Shown: positions 33,782 through 44,544, numbered from the stretch's first letter. The stretch: DNA of 64,000 nt from Phlyctochytrium arcticum (GCA_025602905.1 JAHLKI010000006.1:992001-1056000), one strand, 5' to 3'. Translations and numbers: made by a program. The notes: generated by a model not told the origin, from the letters alone.

Positions 33782-36700
33782 TTGTTCCAGTTGTCAAGAT
33801 GGACGACTTCAACAGAGTTTCAGTTCATGGAACACCTGGTTCGGCGAACTCAGGAAAGTTCAGCACCGTGCAAACTCAAGCTAACTTGGCTGTGAAGTTT
33901 TTTCCGAAGGGGCAATCGTCTTATGATGAGGAGAATGGACACGTACATCGAGCTTTACCTCTACCACTCTTGGAAAAGCCGTATATAGACTTCAGTGACA
34001 TGGGATCTGACAAGGACAAGAAGGCCTTCGTCAACGCGCCTCTCCTAGACAAAGCAATAACTGACATCGTTGAGAAGGAAACCTACGGCGAAAAAATTAT
34101 CAACACAAACCAAGCGAATGCTTTTCGCAGGCCGTATCAATTCGACATGTCAACCAGTGCCGCTGAATTAAAACAGTTTCATGTTTTCGATGCGATGCCG
34201 AACAGAATGAAGACTGCGGAAGATTTACGATCTCTAATGGTTTCCGTCAAGAAGTTTATTGAACACTACAAAGACGGAGCGATTTTCATTACTGGCGACT
34301 TATATGTTTGGCGGAACGTCATGAAGATACTATGGGCGAAAACGCGGGGCCGTCTATCTCCAGACCATGCATATCTCCGAATCGTTCTTTGCCCATGGCC
34401 TGATGGTATGCACATCGCACTGAATGCCCAGCAAGGTAAATCCTTATTATCATCGTCTCAAGGCTACATACTTAATGCATCACAGCGTTATTGCAATGGA
34501 ACTTCAATGTGTTCATGCCTATTTGGAGCTCCGCATTCCCGGATTTTGCCGTTCAACTAGTAAAGCTGCGACCTGTAAGGCGCATGATGTTGCTAACAAT
34601 GATGTTCTTAGCTTGGAAACAGTGCCGTGTCCAAGTGATGGATTGGGCGAAACAGCAGAAAGATCTCCCCGAATTCCAGCGTGTCATAGTGGACTCCCTC
34701 ATCCGGCTGTTCGATGAAGAGTTGCCGCTCGTACTGGATGCTGCAACGGCCATGGCCAGCGGCAACATTGTGCTGTATAAGGAGGTACTGCATAGGTTGT
34801 TGCCACTCTTCATACGATATCGCAAAAGGAACTATGTCACCATCGTTCTCCACATTCTCTCTGCAATCCAGGAGATTGAGATGGGGGGTGATGATAACAT
34901 CACTGCTGCGCTATATAGCAACCTGCCACTAGCAAGTTCTGAGGATCTGGAGGTTTTCCACTCCCTCCTCCGTGCTTGCATCCGGCCATTCGACTCGCAC
35001 GGCCGTGCCGTCTTAAACACACTTTACCTCTCTGCAAACAAAAATTTAAGTTCAAGGTCATTTCTGGCGCAAGTCGCAAAACAAAAAGCTGACGACAGGA
35101 AAAAGCGGACACCATGGACAAAGTTCGCGGGAAAGTTCACACTTCAACCACGACAGCCCGTAGAGACCAAACGTACACAGTACTTTAACTCACATCTCGA
35201 AATCATGGTCGCTACTCTTAAGGACATGTTCCGCAAACTCATTGCCAATTCGCCCAACATCACCATCAAGGGAGAGATGATGTTCTCTCATTCTGCCACC
35301 GCTAGAAAAGTTCGCGGGTATCAGGTCCGCTATATAGTGGCCCCATCCCAGCCATCAACCGCTACAGCAACGGAACCCGCGAAGAAGAAGCGAAAGAAGA
35401 ACACCAAAATTTCGAAACGCGACATACGAGGCAACAAGGAAGGCTGTTTCCTCGCTTTGGTATATCAGACGTTCGAGAAACAATGCCTCACTGCTATTAT
35501 GGACAACTTAAAGTCTCAGAACTTCGAGGCTCATGTTCCCATCTTTGACGGAGCGTTGGTGCTCAAGTCTCCCCAATTGGCTGACATACCTGCTTTGTTG
35601 AAGGACTGCGAAAGCTATGTTCTGGAACGTATCCACCATGAGGTTGTCTTATTGCAAAAGGACTTCTCCATCCCTTCAGAATTTCTCACCCACTGGCATC
35701 TTCAAGTCGTTCCGGCTGCGACTTTGCTGACGAAGCGGAAATTTGAGGAAGGACCCGACGAAGACGATGATGATGAGGAGGAGGGAATTGTAGTTCTTCC
35801 TATTCCTGAGGATGAGGTTATCTCGATCTCGCGAGCCAAGAAACTCTTCAACAATGGCCAGGATCCTAAGTCCCTGCTTCGTTATCTCAACAATTTCTTT
35901 GCAAAAGTGACCGAGCAGGATACAGCTTGGTTCTGCTATCGCGAGAAGCGGAGCGACCCTTGGATCTGGCGTGACAAAGCAACAACTTCAACATGTCTGT
36001 CGCACCTGTCATTTACCTATCAAAAAACGGGAAGATCGGAGAAGACAAAGACAACCCAATTAGAGCTGTTCCGCTTCTGGTACCAAGAACCCAAACTGCT
36101 CACCTTCAAGAAGATAGTGATGAACCCACGGTGTGTCGGTGACCGCAATGGCTATGAACTGAACCTTTTCCGCGGATTCAAGGCAACGAGGCTGGACTCT
36201 TACGACGAGACAATTCTGGCTCCAATCTTTTACCATTTGCGAGAAGTTATAAACGGAGGAGTTGAGGAGCACTGGCGCTACTTGGAAGGGTGGTTGGCAT
36301 CTATGGTTCAAAACCCGGAGGACAAAAATCGCACGGCCATTGTCCTCCACGGATCACAAGGTACCGGCAAAAATATCCTTTTTGAATGGTTCGGTCAGTA
36401 CATCATAGGCAAGGATCACTATCTCTATCTTAATGACCTGGACGATCTCACCGGTAGATTCACTTCACTTCAATCTGCCAAGATCTTTGTATTGGGAGAC
36501 GAAGTTGTCTTTGCTGGTGCACACAAGACGAACAACATTCTGAAATCGAAGATAACTCAGGCCTGGCAGAAGTGCGAGAAAAAGGGATGCGATCCTTTTA
36601 TGATTGAAGACTTTATGAACCTATGTTTCCTAAGTAACAATGTCAATGCTGTCAAGATTGAAGACACCGATCGCCGCTACTTTGTCAAGTGTGTTTGCGA

Positions 36701-37187
36701 CAAGCACCGCAATGACCAGGAGTACTTTGCTCCTTTATGTCAAAGCCTGACGCAAGAAACAGCAGATCACTTCTACACCTATCTGATGAGCTTGGATCTC
36801 AGCAAATTCAACGTTCGCAACATTCCCCATACAGAGGAGAAGGAGGATATGCGAGTTATGGCAATGAACCCGTTAGATCTGTTCGTGGAGGAAATGCTTG
36901 ACGGGGGCATTGTCCACGAGAAAGAAAAATGGGATGAGGAGACAAAGTCCAAAAGTGATGCTGCATACTTCCAACCTGGAGAAACGTATCAAATGACAAT
37001 GGTTGAACTGTTTGAACGCTATGTTGAGTTCTATGGTAGCAGTCATTCAGGGTGCGTTCGACACAGCGGGCTGTTGGCAAAGAAGGCTTTCGGTAAGGTC
37101 ATCCGCCGGAAGCTAGCCATTGAGAATGCAACTCAGAACCGGAATGGAGGAACAAAGATCAAACTTACTGTTGCTCGTCCTACATAG
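33782..37187 (+). CDS. DUF6589-like / superfamily-3 (D5-like) helicase replication protein
   Basis: The reading frame from about 33782 contains KMDDFNRVSVHGTPGSANSG and GAIFITGDLYVWRNVMKILW, then LRIVLCPWPDGMHIALNAQQ. An intron (about 34436-34488, GTAAAT...TCACAG) joins this to LLQWNFNVFMPIWSSAFPDF and VLYKEVLHRLLPLFIRYRKR-NY. This layout resembles fungal DUF6589 proteins. After a basic nuclear-type signal (KKKRKKNTKISKR) and an FDGALV motif, the C-terminal part is a superfamily-3 helicase: Walker A HGSQGTGKNILFEW (36351-36374), motif B KIFVLGDEVVF, motif C NLCFLSNNVNA and the DTDRRYFVK arginine finger. Such helicases drive replication of polinton-like viruses, virophages and other DNA viruses. 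It stops at 37187. No primase or polymerase active site is certain. The helicase call is firm; the DUF6589 call is by pattern and less sure. Confidence 0.8.
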
Positions 37188-37600
37188 CAGTACATTGGTC
37201 CACCAAATGTATTTTAAATGTACACTGAATATTGCGCCTGCTCGTTGGTTTATGTGGTGTTTTTTGTCTCTATTCTGTTATCTTGTACATTTGTACATCA
37301 AATACAGCAAAAAATAGAATTACAAAAGAAGAAAGAACCACTTTTCAAGTTGAGAGCTGAACTCATATATTTGGTGACTTTGGGATGCCCCGACGTTTTT
37401 TCAAATGTACAAATGCACAATGTACAGGTCAGTTACATCCAAAAAGTTACATCCAAAATGTTACATCCAAAAAGTATCCGGTTGACCGCGACATGATGAT
37501 GCCAAACTTTTTTCATTACCGCTGTTACATAGAGAAGGAGAAACACATAGACCCTTTTTAATGGAGCAAGAGCATAGCAGCGAGTGGGAGCGTATATTCA

Positions 37601-37783
37601 ATGCCAAAGCCAAAGCCAAAGGAAAAACCAAAACCGAAGGCAAAGCCAAGAGCAAAAACGTTCGAAGCTGAAAAAGTTCAGCCTCTGTACGAAAGTGATG
37701 CAAGTACTGACGGAGGTTTTGAGTCAGACAATGCCGAGCCCAAAACGTACACGGTTCAATTTAAAGACATATACGGGTATTAA
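37601..37783 (+). CDS. tiny Lys/Pro-rich element protein
   Basis: ATG at 37601 opens a 60-residue frame whose first third is built of KPKPKEKPKPKAKPRAK repeats, followed by an acidic part (YESDASTDGGFESDN) and the ending QFKDIYGY. It lies just before the candidate capsid gene (54 bp apart) on the same strand. The charge pattern suggests a DNA-binding or DNA-packing protein, as small basic proteins of some DNA viruses, but there is no family match I can name. An alternative overlapping frame also runs here, so the call is tentative. Confidence 0.5.
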   Translation: MPKPKPKEKPKPKAKPRAKTFEAEKVQPLYESDASTDGGFESDNAEPKTYTVQFKDIYGY

Positions 37784-37837
37784 CGTTCCCGATACTGATC
37801 TTTTTTTTTCTAAGGATAAGCATTAAACTCTTTGAGG

Positions 37838-39076
37838 ATGGGCGAAATCGAGATCCCTCGTAATTGGTTGGTGAATACCAGAACGTTTGCTCAACCATAT
37901 TCGAACCCACGCGGAGAGGGTATTTCCACCTATGTTCCAATCGGTCAATCGACATACTCGACTAAGAGTGGAAAACTAACCCCGATTATACTAACTCTTG
38001 AGTCTAGCGCGCAGAGCCTATACTTGCAAAATTTGCTGATATCCGCAAATGTGACCGCTCTCAATGCGGGGGTACCCGTGTCTGGGCTAACAAACAGCTA
38101 CTTAGGCCTGGATATCTGCATTCAGAGTTTGGTGATCAAGGCTGGCGGCGAGGTGGTGCAGTCTATCAGTAACTATCCAGCATACGCCGCGCTGATCTAT
38201 AAAAATCTGAACAAAGGGATGAAAAGCATACTCAGTAGTTGCTCTGGCTATGGAAAGACCAATTTGTTTGCGACTACCTCGAGCCGAAAGTATGTAACTC
38301 ACCCGTTGGTAGGTTTTTTCCATCCCATTAACGGTGGACCTATGCACGTTTGGGCGCTTGACGCACAGAGTCTTACAATTGAGCTTACTCTCAATGACCC
38401 GAGTGCTGTGTTCACTGCTGGAACGGTTGACGAGATTCGATTTGACAACATTGTGTGTCAAACGCCATACACGACCCCTCATCCGGAATTTGTTCCCAAA
38501 GTTGTAAGCTCAATCAACAGTGGCAACAGCATATTTTACGATTATATCAGGACAACCCAACTGGAGAATGCCTGCTCTGGAGGGACTAAGAACACCTTTA
38601 ATTTGCATATGAGCGGCGTTCGGTCATTGACTTCATTTCGTAGCTGCTTTGTTGACGACGACGTTATATCGGACCGGACGAAGGATAAGGCTCTAAGCTT
38701 CAGTAGCCAAGGATTGACGGATTGGAGGATAGGTCTTGGGCCTTCGCTATTCATTCCCGCCAGCTATCCGTTCACGCACGGCGCTACCGATCCAACGACG
38801 TTGCTGGTAACTGAACTGAGTAATAACGCGTCTTTTGAAGCGCTTGGCGACATGGACATCTCGTTCGACGATTTTGACCAGCGGCAATTTGCTTTTGGAT
38901 GGAGTTTTCAATCCCGAGATGAAGGTTCAACCGCGAGTTTGAGCTTTACTGGAACGGACTCAGTAATGAAAATCGAGACAACACATAACCCAGCTCCATC
39001 GCAAAAAGTTTGTTGGTTGACTCAGTATAACGAGAACGTCACTCTGGCCATAGGACCGGTCGTTAAAGTCATCTAA
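37838..39076 (+). CDS. candidate major capsid protein (double jelly-roll-like)
   Basis: ATG at 37838 (MGEIEIPRNWLVNTRTFAQP) opens an uninterrupted 412-codon frame with no introns. It is rich in Ser, Thr, Val and Asn with alternating beta-strand-like segments and no membrane helix. The segment LYLQNLLISANVTAL, then DICIQSLVIKAGGEVVQSIS and NYPAYAALIYKNLN, recalls the first jelly roll of double jelly-roll capsid proteins, where an interior strand ends 'G..v......Y......'. The middle has FFHPINGGPMHVWALDAQSL and the last third LGDMDISFDDFDQRQFAFGW. The position between a helicase gene and small structural-looking genes fits a morphogenesis module. The length is at the short end for the family. 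The identification is inference from pattern and context; a structure prediction would settle it. Confidence 0.55.
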   Translation: MGEIEIPRNWLVNTRTFAQPYSNPRGEGISTYVPIGQSTYSTKSGKLTPIILTLESSAQSLYLQNLLISANVTALNAGVPVSGLTNSYLGLDICIQSLVIKAGGEVVQSISNYPAYAALIYKNLNKGMKSILSSCSGYGKTNLFATTSSRKYVTHPLVGFFHPINGGPMHVWALDAQSLTIELTLNDPSAVFTAGTVDEIRFDNIVCQTPYTTPHPEFVPKVVSSINSGNSIFYDYIRTTQLENACSGGTKNTFNLHMSGVRSLTSFRSCFVDDDVISDRTKDKALSFSSQGLTDWRIGLGPSLFIPASYPFTHGATDPTTLLVTELSNNASFEALGDMDISFDDFDQRQFAFGWSFQSRDEGSTASLSFTGTDSVMKIETTHNPAPSQKVCWLTQYNENVTLAIGPVVKVI

Positions 39077-39211
39077 GGCTCCTTGAATCGAATCCCTAAG
39101 GATTGAAGTTGATTGAACAATTGTCATTAATGTATGTATGTATCGTTTATGACAATCGGTGATGTTGATGTTGATGGCCAGTACCGTACGTGGAGTCGGG
39201 GGACGCGCCGC

Positions 39212-39517
39212 CTATGTTCCAGCAGCCTGAGATCGTTGGACCCTATCAATAAAGTCATCAATGTGCCCGTGAGTGTCTCTGACCCGGTTCAAACCCTTTG
39301 AAGCTCCTTCGTTGAACAAGCTCGATTTTGACCGAATTTTCTCGTTGAAGAGTTCCGGTTTGGCTTGGATAGCGTCGTTCACGGTCCCTAAGAATTTCTG
39401 ACCTTTCGTTGCAAGGTTGATTCCGCTTGTTATGAAATTTCTAGCCTGGCGGAAATGCGTTGGTGCATTGGTATAAAGTGACCGGGCTCTGTCTCTGACT
39501 CGGTTAAAGAACGACAT
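39212..39517 (-). CDS. small divergent element protein, possible minor capsid/membrane-active protein
   Basis: ATG at 39517 (MSFFNRVRDRARSLYTNAPT) gives a 101-residue frame that stops at 39212, with no intron. The N-terminus is an amphipathic basic helix, followed by a hydrophobic Gly-containing stretch (FITSGINLATKGQKFLGTV) and then charged helices. This resembles in style the small pVI/pX-like internal proteins of adintoviruses and adenoviruses. It is the only clearly minus-strand gene in the virus-like module. It faces the Pro-rich gene at 39595 across a 77-bp AT-rich gap, probably a shared promoter. Assignment to a minor capsid role is inference. Confidence 0.5.
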   Translation of the reverse strand: MSFFNRVRDRARSLYTNAPTHFRQARNFITSGINLATKGQKFLGTVNDAIQAKPELFNEKIRSKSSLFNEGASKGLNRVRDTHGHIDDFIDRVQRSQAAGT

Positions 39518-39594
39518 TTTCGCCAAAAGACACGTATAGGACGTATAGCGTTGAGAGTAGCTTTGTAGAAAGCAAACAAATAATTTTTTATCGT

Positions 39595-40794
39595 ATGTCA
39601 AAGATACATAGGGATAGTTTTAGAATGACAGCTCCCTACAGAGCGAACGCCTTGGAACGAGACCTGAATCTTCCTCAAGGAACCCCGAATCTGCAACGAA
39701 GACAAACGGGATTCGCTCACGACTATGGTCATCTCGACATCTATGGTCGACCCGACACGGTCTATTCCTGGAACAGAAACATACACAGAAAGGATCTAGC
39801 GACTAGAAAACCCAGAGGTAGCTATGCTGAGGTTACGAGGCTTCCACGCCAACCTTCCATCTCGAAGGGACGATTAGACATAATACGCGCCCCAACCTAT
39901 AGCAAGGCATACAAAGACGGGTTAGAATATATCAAGGCCGAGGAGGATTACAGAGAGAGACAGCGATATTTGGATAAAATTACGCCAACCCGTAGCAATG
40001 GGTTGCTGACCGTGGGAACGAATTTGTCAACAAGTGGGCTGCCAATTCCAAATGCAGACGGATATGTGTTTCACTACCCTGCAGAGGTCACGTCGCAGAC
40101 CGGACTGATGTTCGAGGCTCCTTCACATAACGAGCCCCCCATCATTAACTATACAAATGATCTGGTCAGACCCAGAAATCCAGTTATTCTGACTAAAGAA
40201 ACACACCTCACCGTAGATGCCGAAACGGGTGCTCCCCGTTTAAGCGAAGCTACCGGTAGTGCATCAGCTCCACCCATAGTGGTTCCAGAGCGTCAACCTA
40301 TACCTATGCCAAAGATCTTTACAGGAACAGTGACCGTTCCCAATGACTCGCCGAAGGAGGAACTGGAACCACCTAACCCCATCTTGCCAGGCTCTTTCCC
40401 ACTAGTCAGGTCAGAACCAGTTCAACCACCTGTCACCATTACCGACAATACTGAGGTTAAATCTGTGATACAAGAACAAGAAAAGGCTGCTTTAGACATA
40501 GTTCTGGCGAACGCTCCTCAACCGGCCACTTCTCCTTTCATTTTTATGGGTAAAGCTCGTATAGAACAAACTCCTTCAGTCCTAGGCAAACGAAAAAAGC
40601 AAAAACAAGAGGAAGACACCCCAGCTAAGAAAAGACGCATTGCACCTCCAAGTAAGGGAAAGCGAAAGGCAGACGACCAGCTTGAGCGGCCCATCATCAA
40701 GACTCGACGCATCGAGGAAAATGTTGAAGATGTCAAACTGACTCCATATGTCGAACCGACGTGTCTTCCAAGTTCCAGCACAGATATTAATTGA
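39595..40794 (+). CDS. Pro-rich element protein with C-terminal basic nuclear signals
   Basis: ATG at 39595 (a second in-frame ATG at 39625 starts MTAPYRANALERDLNLPQGT) opens a 399-codon frame without introns. The N-terminal third is Arg/Tyr-rich (FAHDYGHLDIYGRPDTVYSW). The middle is Pro/Thr/Val-rich and probably unstructured. The C-terminus has clustered basic signals: LGKRKKQKQEED, AKKRRIAPPSKGKRKAD and IKTRRIEEN. This architecture fits a virion core or scaffold protein, or a minor capsid protein, delivered to the nucleus, but no family is recognised. It lies in the virus-like module downstream of the candidate capsid gene. A basic segment in the -1 frame continues after the stop (see separate entry). 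Confidence 0.6.
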   Translation: MSKIHRDSFRMTAPYRANALERDLNLPQGTPNLQRRQTGFAHDYGHLDIYGRPDTVYSWNRNIHRKDLATRKPRGSYAEVTRLPRQPSISKGRLDIIRAPTYSKAYKDGLEYIKAEEDYRERQRYLDKITPTRSNGLLTVGTNLSTSGLPIPNADGYVFHYPAEVTSQTGLMFEAPSHNEPPIINYTNDLVRPRNPVILTKETHLTVDAETGAPRLSEATGSASAPPIVVPERQPIPMPKIFTGTVTVPNDSPKEELEPPNPILPGSFPLVRSEPVQPPVTITDNTEVKSVIQEQEKAALDIVLANAPQPATSPFIFMGKARIEQTPSVLGKRKKQKQEEDTPAKKRRIAPPSKGKRKADDQLERPIIKTRRIEENVEDVKLTPYVEPTCLPSSSTDIN

Positions 40795-40944
40795 AAGGAT
40801 ATGTAATTAAAAGTTGGACGGTGCGATCAGCGTCTGCCGGTTCGAAAGAGTTGGCAAAGGAAGTGAAAAAGAAACTGCTGAAAAAAATCTCTGCACTGAG
40901 TATGCAGCGAAACATTGTATTCAAATTTCGCAACAATTAATTCT
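40791..40944 (+). other. short coding-like basic segment in the -1 frame after the Pro-rich ORF
   Basis: Directly overlapping the stop at 40792-40794, the -1 frame reads about 50 codons: GYVIKSWTVRSASAGSKELA and KEVKKKLLKKISALSMQRNI, then VFKFRNN and a stop. It has no good ATG of its own except a late one. The composition looks like real protein, not random. It may be a C-terminal extension lost by a frameshift, a product of ribosomal frameshifting, or an exon. Confidence 0.4.
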
Positions 40945-41139
40945 ACTGCAAATATTTGTGCCCTCGCACGAAACACCGTAATTGGTCAGCGATAACGGCA
41001 CACCAATCCTTGAGGCTAATCTCGTTTCAAAGCCGTTTTCTTGAAGTGAATGTGGCCCGCAATACCTCGAACGAAAGAGAGAAAAGTATTAGAGAGAGTC
41101 TTGCCACTAAAATTTGAAAGCACAGGGCCATACGGACAC

Positions 41140-41660
41140 ACCGCTCCTTTAAGTGCTTCCTACCGAGAGCCTCTACCCCACAAAACCAGCGATTTGGCAC
41201 CCAGTATTTTCAGTTGATTGGATACGGTAGCTTCGATATTGCGAAACCAGCGATTTGACACCCACATCAAGTGACTGAGCACGGCAGTTCGGGACCCAGC
41301 AGCGTCGCCATTACAAGGCTAGCGTCGGGCTAATGGTGGAGACGCCGTATAGGATGCCCAAAAGTAAGCGACTTATCCTTCCCAAGCAGGTATGCGAACA
41401 TCGGATTTCTACCAGATGGTGCGGGTGGCCTCTCAAAGTACTTCCTACCGAGTGTCTCTACCCCACAAAACCAGCGATTTGACACCCAGTATTTTCAGTT
41501 GATTGAATACGGCAGCTTCGATGTTACAAAGCCATCGATCTGTCACCCACATCGACTGACTGAGCACGGCAGTTTGGGACCCAGCAGCTACGTCTCTAGA
41601 CGATAGCTTGAGTGATGGTAAAGCCACCGTATAGGATGCCCATAAGAAGCCATTTTTTCA
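41140..41660. repeat. direct repeat of about 210 bp, two copies
   Basis: Copies near 41150-41365 and 41436-41650 share the start GTGCTTCCTACCGAG.G..TC-like, CCCCACAAAACCAGCGATTT, CCCAGTATTTTCAGTTGATT, ACTGAGCACGGCAGTT and CCGTATAGGATGCCCA, with scattered mismatches. No coding role is seen. They lie just right of the virus-like gene module. Confidence 0.8.
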
Positions 41661-42559
41661 TCTGAAGACGCGAGACGCCGAACACCAATCCGGTCGAACC
41701 GCGTTCTTATACCGGCCCAGGAAAGCCACATCGCAACTTCAAGCAATGCGATGCTCACCTTCGCGTTCCTGTCCCCGCAATGACCGATCGGCGGGAGAGT
41801 TTCTGCTGTCAGGCAGTGCCGATTACACACTTGTTCGGTTCATACTCGTTCAGAATTTGCAAGGCCCGGCGGCGTCTAAAGAAGTCAAAACTTTAGTACA
41901 CGTTTGAAAAAGAACGACATTTGAATGGTTCGCCAACGAACTAGTGACCTTTCAAAGAAACCTTACAACAACCAGATCGGTGAGACATCTTCCTTATCCC
42001 AGTCCGACAAATCGCGTCTCGCCGTCTCCAAAGGCACAATTTATTAACTTGATTTATAATCGGATTTATAACTGACTATGCCACCGGAGGCTCCATTCCC
42101 GTCACGCGCAAGATTTGAATGTGAGCTAGCTTCGACGACGATTTTGAAGCAGATCGTGAAAACTCTGCTCAATCCAACAATTCTCCGAGTCATGATCCAC
42201 CCAGCAAAAGTTTGTTGCGGAGCCTTTTGTGCTTAACACTCCCGGACCCGGCGGTCATTCCCAGAAGCACTTCGACACGCCGCTGGCAAGTAGCTACATT
42301 GACTTCCTTACTGGCGCAATCTTCAGGTGGAAAGCTTGTGGTGAAGCTCGGCGATCGTTTCCTCTTCGAACAATTACTTATAACGACTCAAGTCAAAATC
42401 TTGATAAACAGATGAGCGGCACTGCTTGCGGACTATGAGCATGAGTTGAGCCAGTCACTTCGGGCTATCGAATGACTCTCATTTCTCATCTTTTTACCCA
42501 AGTCCCCAAAACCAGCCCCAAAACCGACCTGCAATCCTGCATATATCTAAAATATATAT

Positions 42560-43345
42560 AGGTGTGGGGCTGAGCGCTTGCTCTATCCAGAACTTCCGGG
42601 GACGACAAATGCGGCGATGGATGGCCTGTAAAAAGGGAAATAGATCAGTTGAGGAAAATGGCATGAACATCCAATCTGATTTAACATACCAACATAATCC
42701 CAGCCATCGAGAGTGCTGGGTGACACAGAACGACTGGGGTCGCTTGCTCTACCCGAACGTTTGAAGTACTGATGGTTGCGCCCCGTCCAGCAACGGATAT
42801 ACTGAAGTGAAACAATAGATCAGTTGAGGTCGACATGGACATCCAATCTGACGTAACATACCAACATAATCCCGGCCATCGAGAGTGCTGGATGACAGAG
42901 ACCGACTTTCCTAAGAGAACGACTGGGGTCGCTTGCACTACCTGAATGTTATTGGTATCAGCAAATGTAGCGACAAATGGCCTGTAGAAAACAAAATAGA
43001 TCAGTTGAAGGTCGACGACCACAATCAGCAGCGGGACAGAGAGAGGAATCGCTTGCTCTGCCCAAAACTTTCGAGTGCCGACAGATGCGGCGACGGATGG
43101 CCTAGAAAGAATGAAATAGATTAGTTGAGAACGACGACATCGACATCCATTCTGATATATATAAACATACCAATATAATCAAGGCCATCGAGAGTGTTGG
43201 GCTGTCTCCTGGTGCCATACTGGACCATTATCGTCCGTCAAAGGGGAAAACGACTGAGGTAGCTTGCTCTGTAGAAAATGAAATAGATCAGTTCAGAACA
43301 ACATGGATATCCAAAATGATGCATAAACATACCCATGTATTTCGG
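42560..43345. repeat. degenerate tandem repeats, about 150-190 bp units
   Basis: Four to five diverged units carry TAGATCAGTTGAGG, ACATCCAATCTGA, ACATACCAACATAATCCC, GCCATCGAGAGTGCTGG and AACGACTGGGGTCGCTTGC in the same order (starts near 42641, 42816, 43009, 43118 and 43285). No ORF crosses them. This looks like noncoding satellite-type sequence within the element. Confidence 0.75.
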
Positions 43346-43826
43346 TGACACCTCCCAGTTGAGGGTATCCTACCCTCAATCCTCAAGCCGCTTTAACAAG
43401 GTTTTTTTTTGGGAAGGAGGGAGTTCGCGGTATGCGCGAAATTATGAGCGAGGAAGAACGGAATTGTGGAGAGATGCAGAGCGTAAAGCCTCGCGTGGGA
43501 ACGCGTGGCGCAACTCTTCATCTGTTGTCGCCTGGACCTCCGCATCCGGTGGCTGTGCAGATGGAGTCTCTGATCGTTTCTAAGATCGTTTCGAACTTTC
43601 GAGTGTCGGAGTTTGAGGGGGCTCAGACTTTTTGAAGGGGGCAGCCCTGGGGGCTGGCGGCTGCCGTTGATTGGAAGATCGGCGTAGTGATCTATCTCCG
43701 ATCTGACCATCCATGGCGCGCTTGCGCGAAGCATAAAAGGGGGGACGATCTCCGATGACCTCCATCACAAGTTCACAACCCCACAACCAACTCCAACCCA
43801 ACATCGCACCACCAAAAACCAAAAAG

Positions 43827-44544
43827 ATGCCCGTCACACACATCCTATTCGACTGCGACAACACCCTAGTCCTCTCCGAACACCACGCCTTCACAGCCTG
43901 CACATCCCTCATAAACGAAATCCTCTCTTCCCGACACATCCCAAAGAACTACACTCCTTCAACCCTTATCCAAGAATTCGTCGGCATGAATTTCCGGGGG
44001 ATGGTCGTCAAATTATCCCAAACATACTCTTTCTCGATATCTGACGCCGAATTGGATTTGTTGGTCAAAGAAGAGGAGGATCGAGTAATTTCTGTTTTGG
44101 AGAAGGAGTGTGAGGCTTGTGAGGGTGTTGATGATGTATTGAAGAGGTTATTTGATGGGAAGAAATATGGATTGGCATGTCTCTTCGTCGGCTGAACGAC
44201 GAGTACGTGCATCAATGAAAAAAGTGGACCAACTCAAGTATTTCCCGGATACGCATATATTCAGTGCGGCAACTTCTCTCCCAGTCCCGACCTCAAAACC
44301 TGATCCGGCCGTTTACATGTTTGCGTGTGAGACTGTAGGTAAATCGCCTGCTGAATGTGTTGCGGTCGAAGATTCTAGGAGTGGGACATTGTCGGCTGTT
44401 CGTGCGGGTATTACTGTTGTAGGATATGTGGGGTCGTATGAAGCTGACCGACAAAAGGAAATGACGGATGTACTTTTAGAGGCGGGGTGTAAGGTTGTCA
44501 TGACCCGTTGGAGTCAATTTGAAGATATACTGGCTTCCCTGTAG
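43827..44544 (+). pseudogene. HAD-superfamily hydrolase, one frameshift
   Basis: The frame from ATG 43827 begins MPVTHILFDCDNTLVLSEHH, with the HAD motif I DxDxT/V nucleophile. It runs through a helical cap to KKYGLA and then hits a stop near 44194. One base out of frame, the next part continues SSSAERRVRASMKKV (motif II Ser), SKPDPAVYMFACETVGKSP (motif III Lys) and CVAVEDSRSGTLSAVRAGI (motif IV acids), ending DILASL at 44544. A single lost base near 44176 explains the break; no intron borders fit. The enzyme type is a phosphoglycolate/beta-phosphoglucomutase-like sugar phosphatase. A TATA-like CATAAAAGG lies near 43730. An in-frame ATG at 43755 is less likely because it is so close to that box. 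It could also be a sequencing error in a live gene. Confidence 0.75.
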
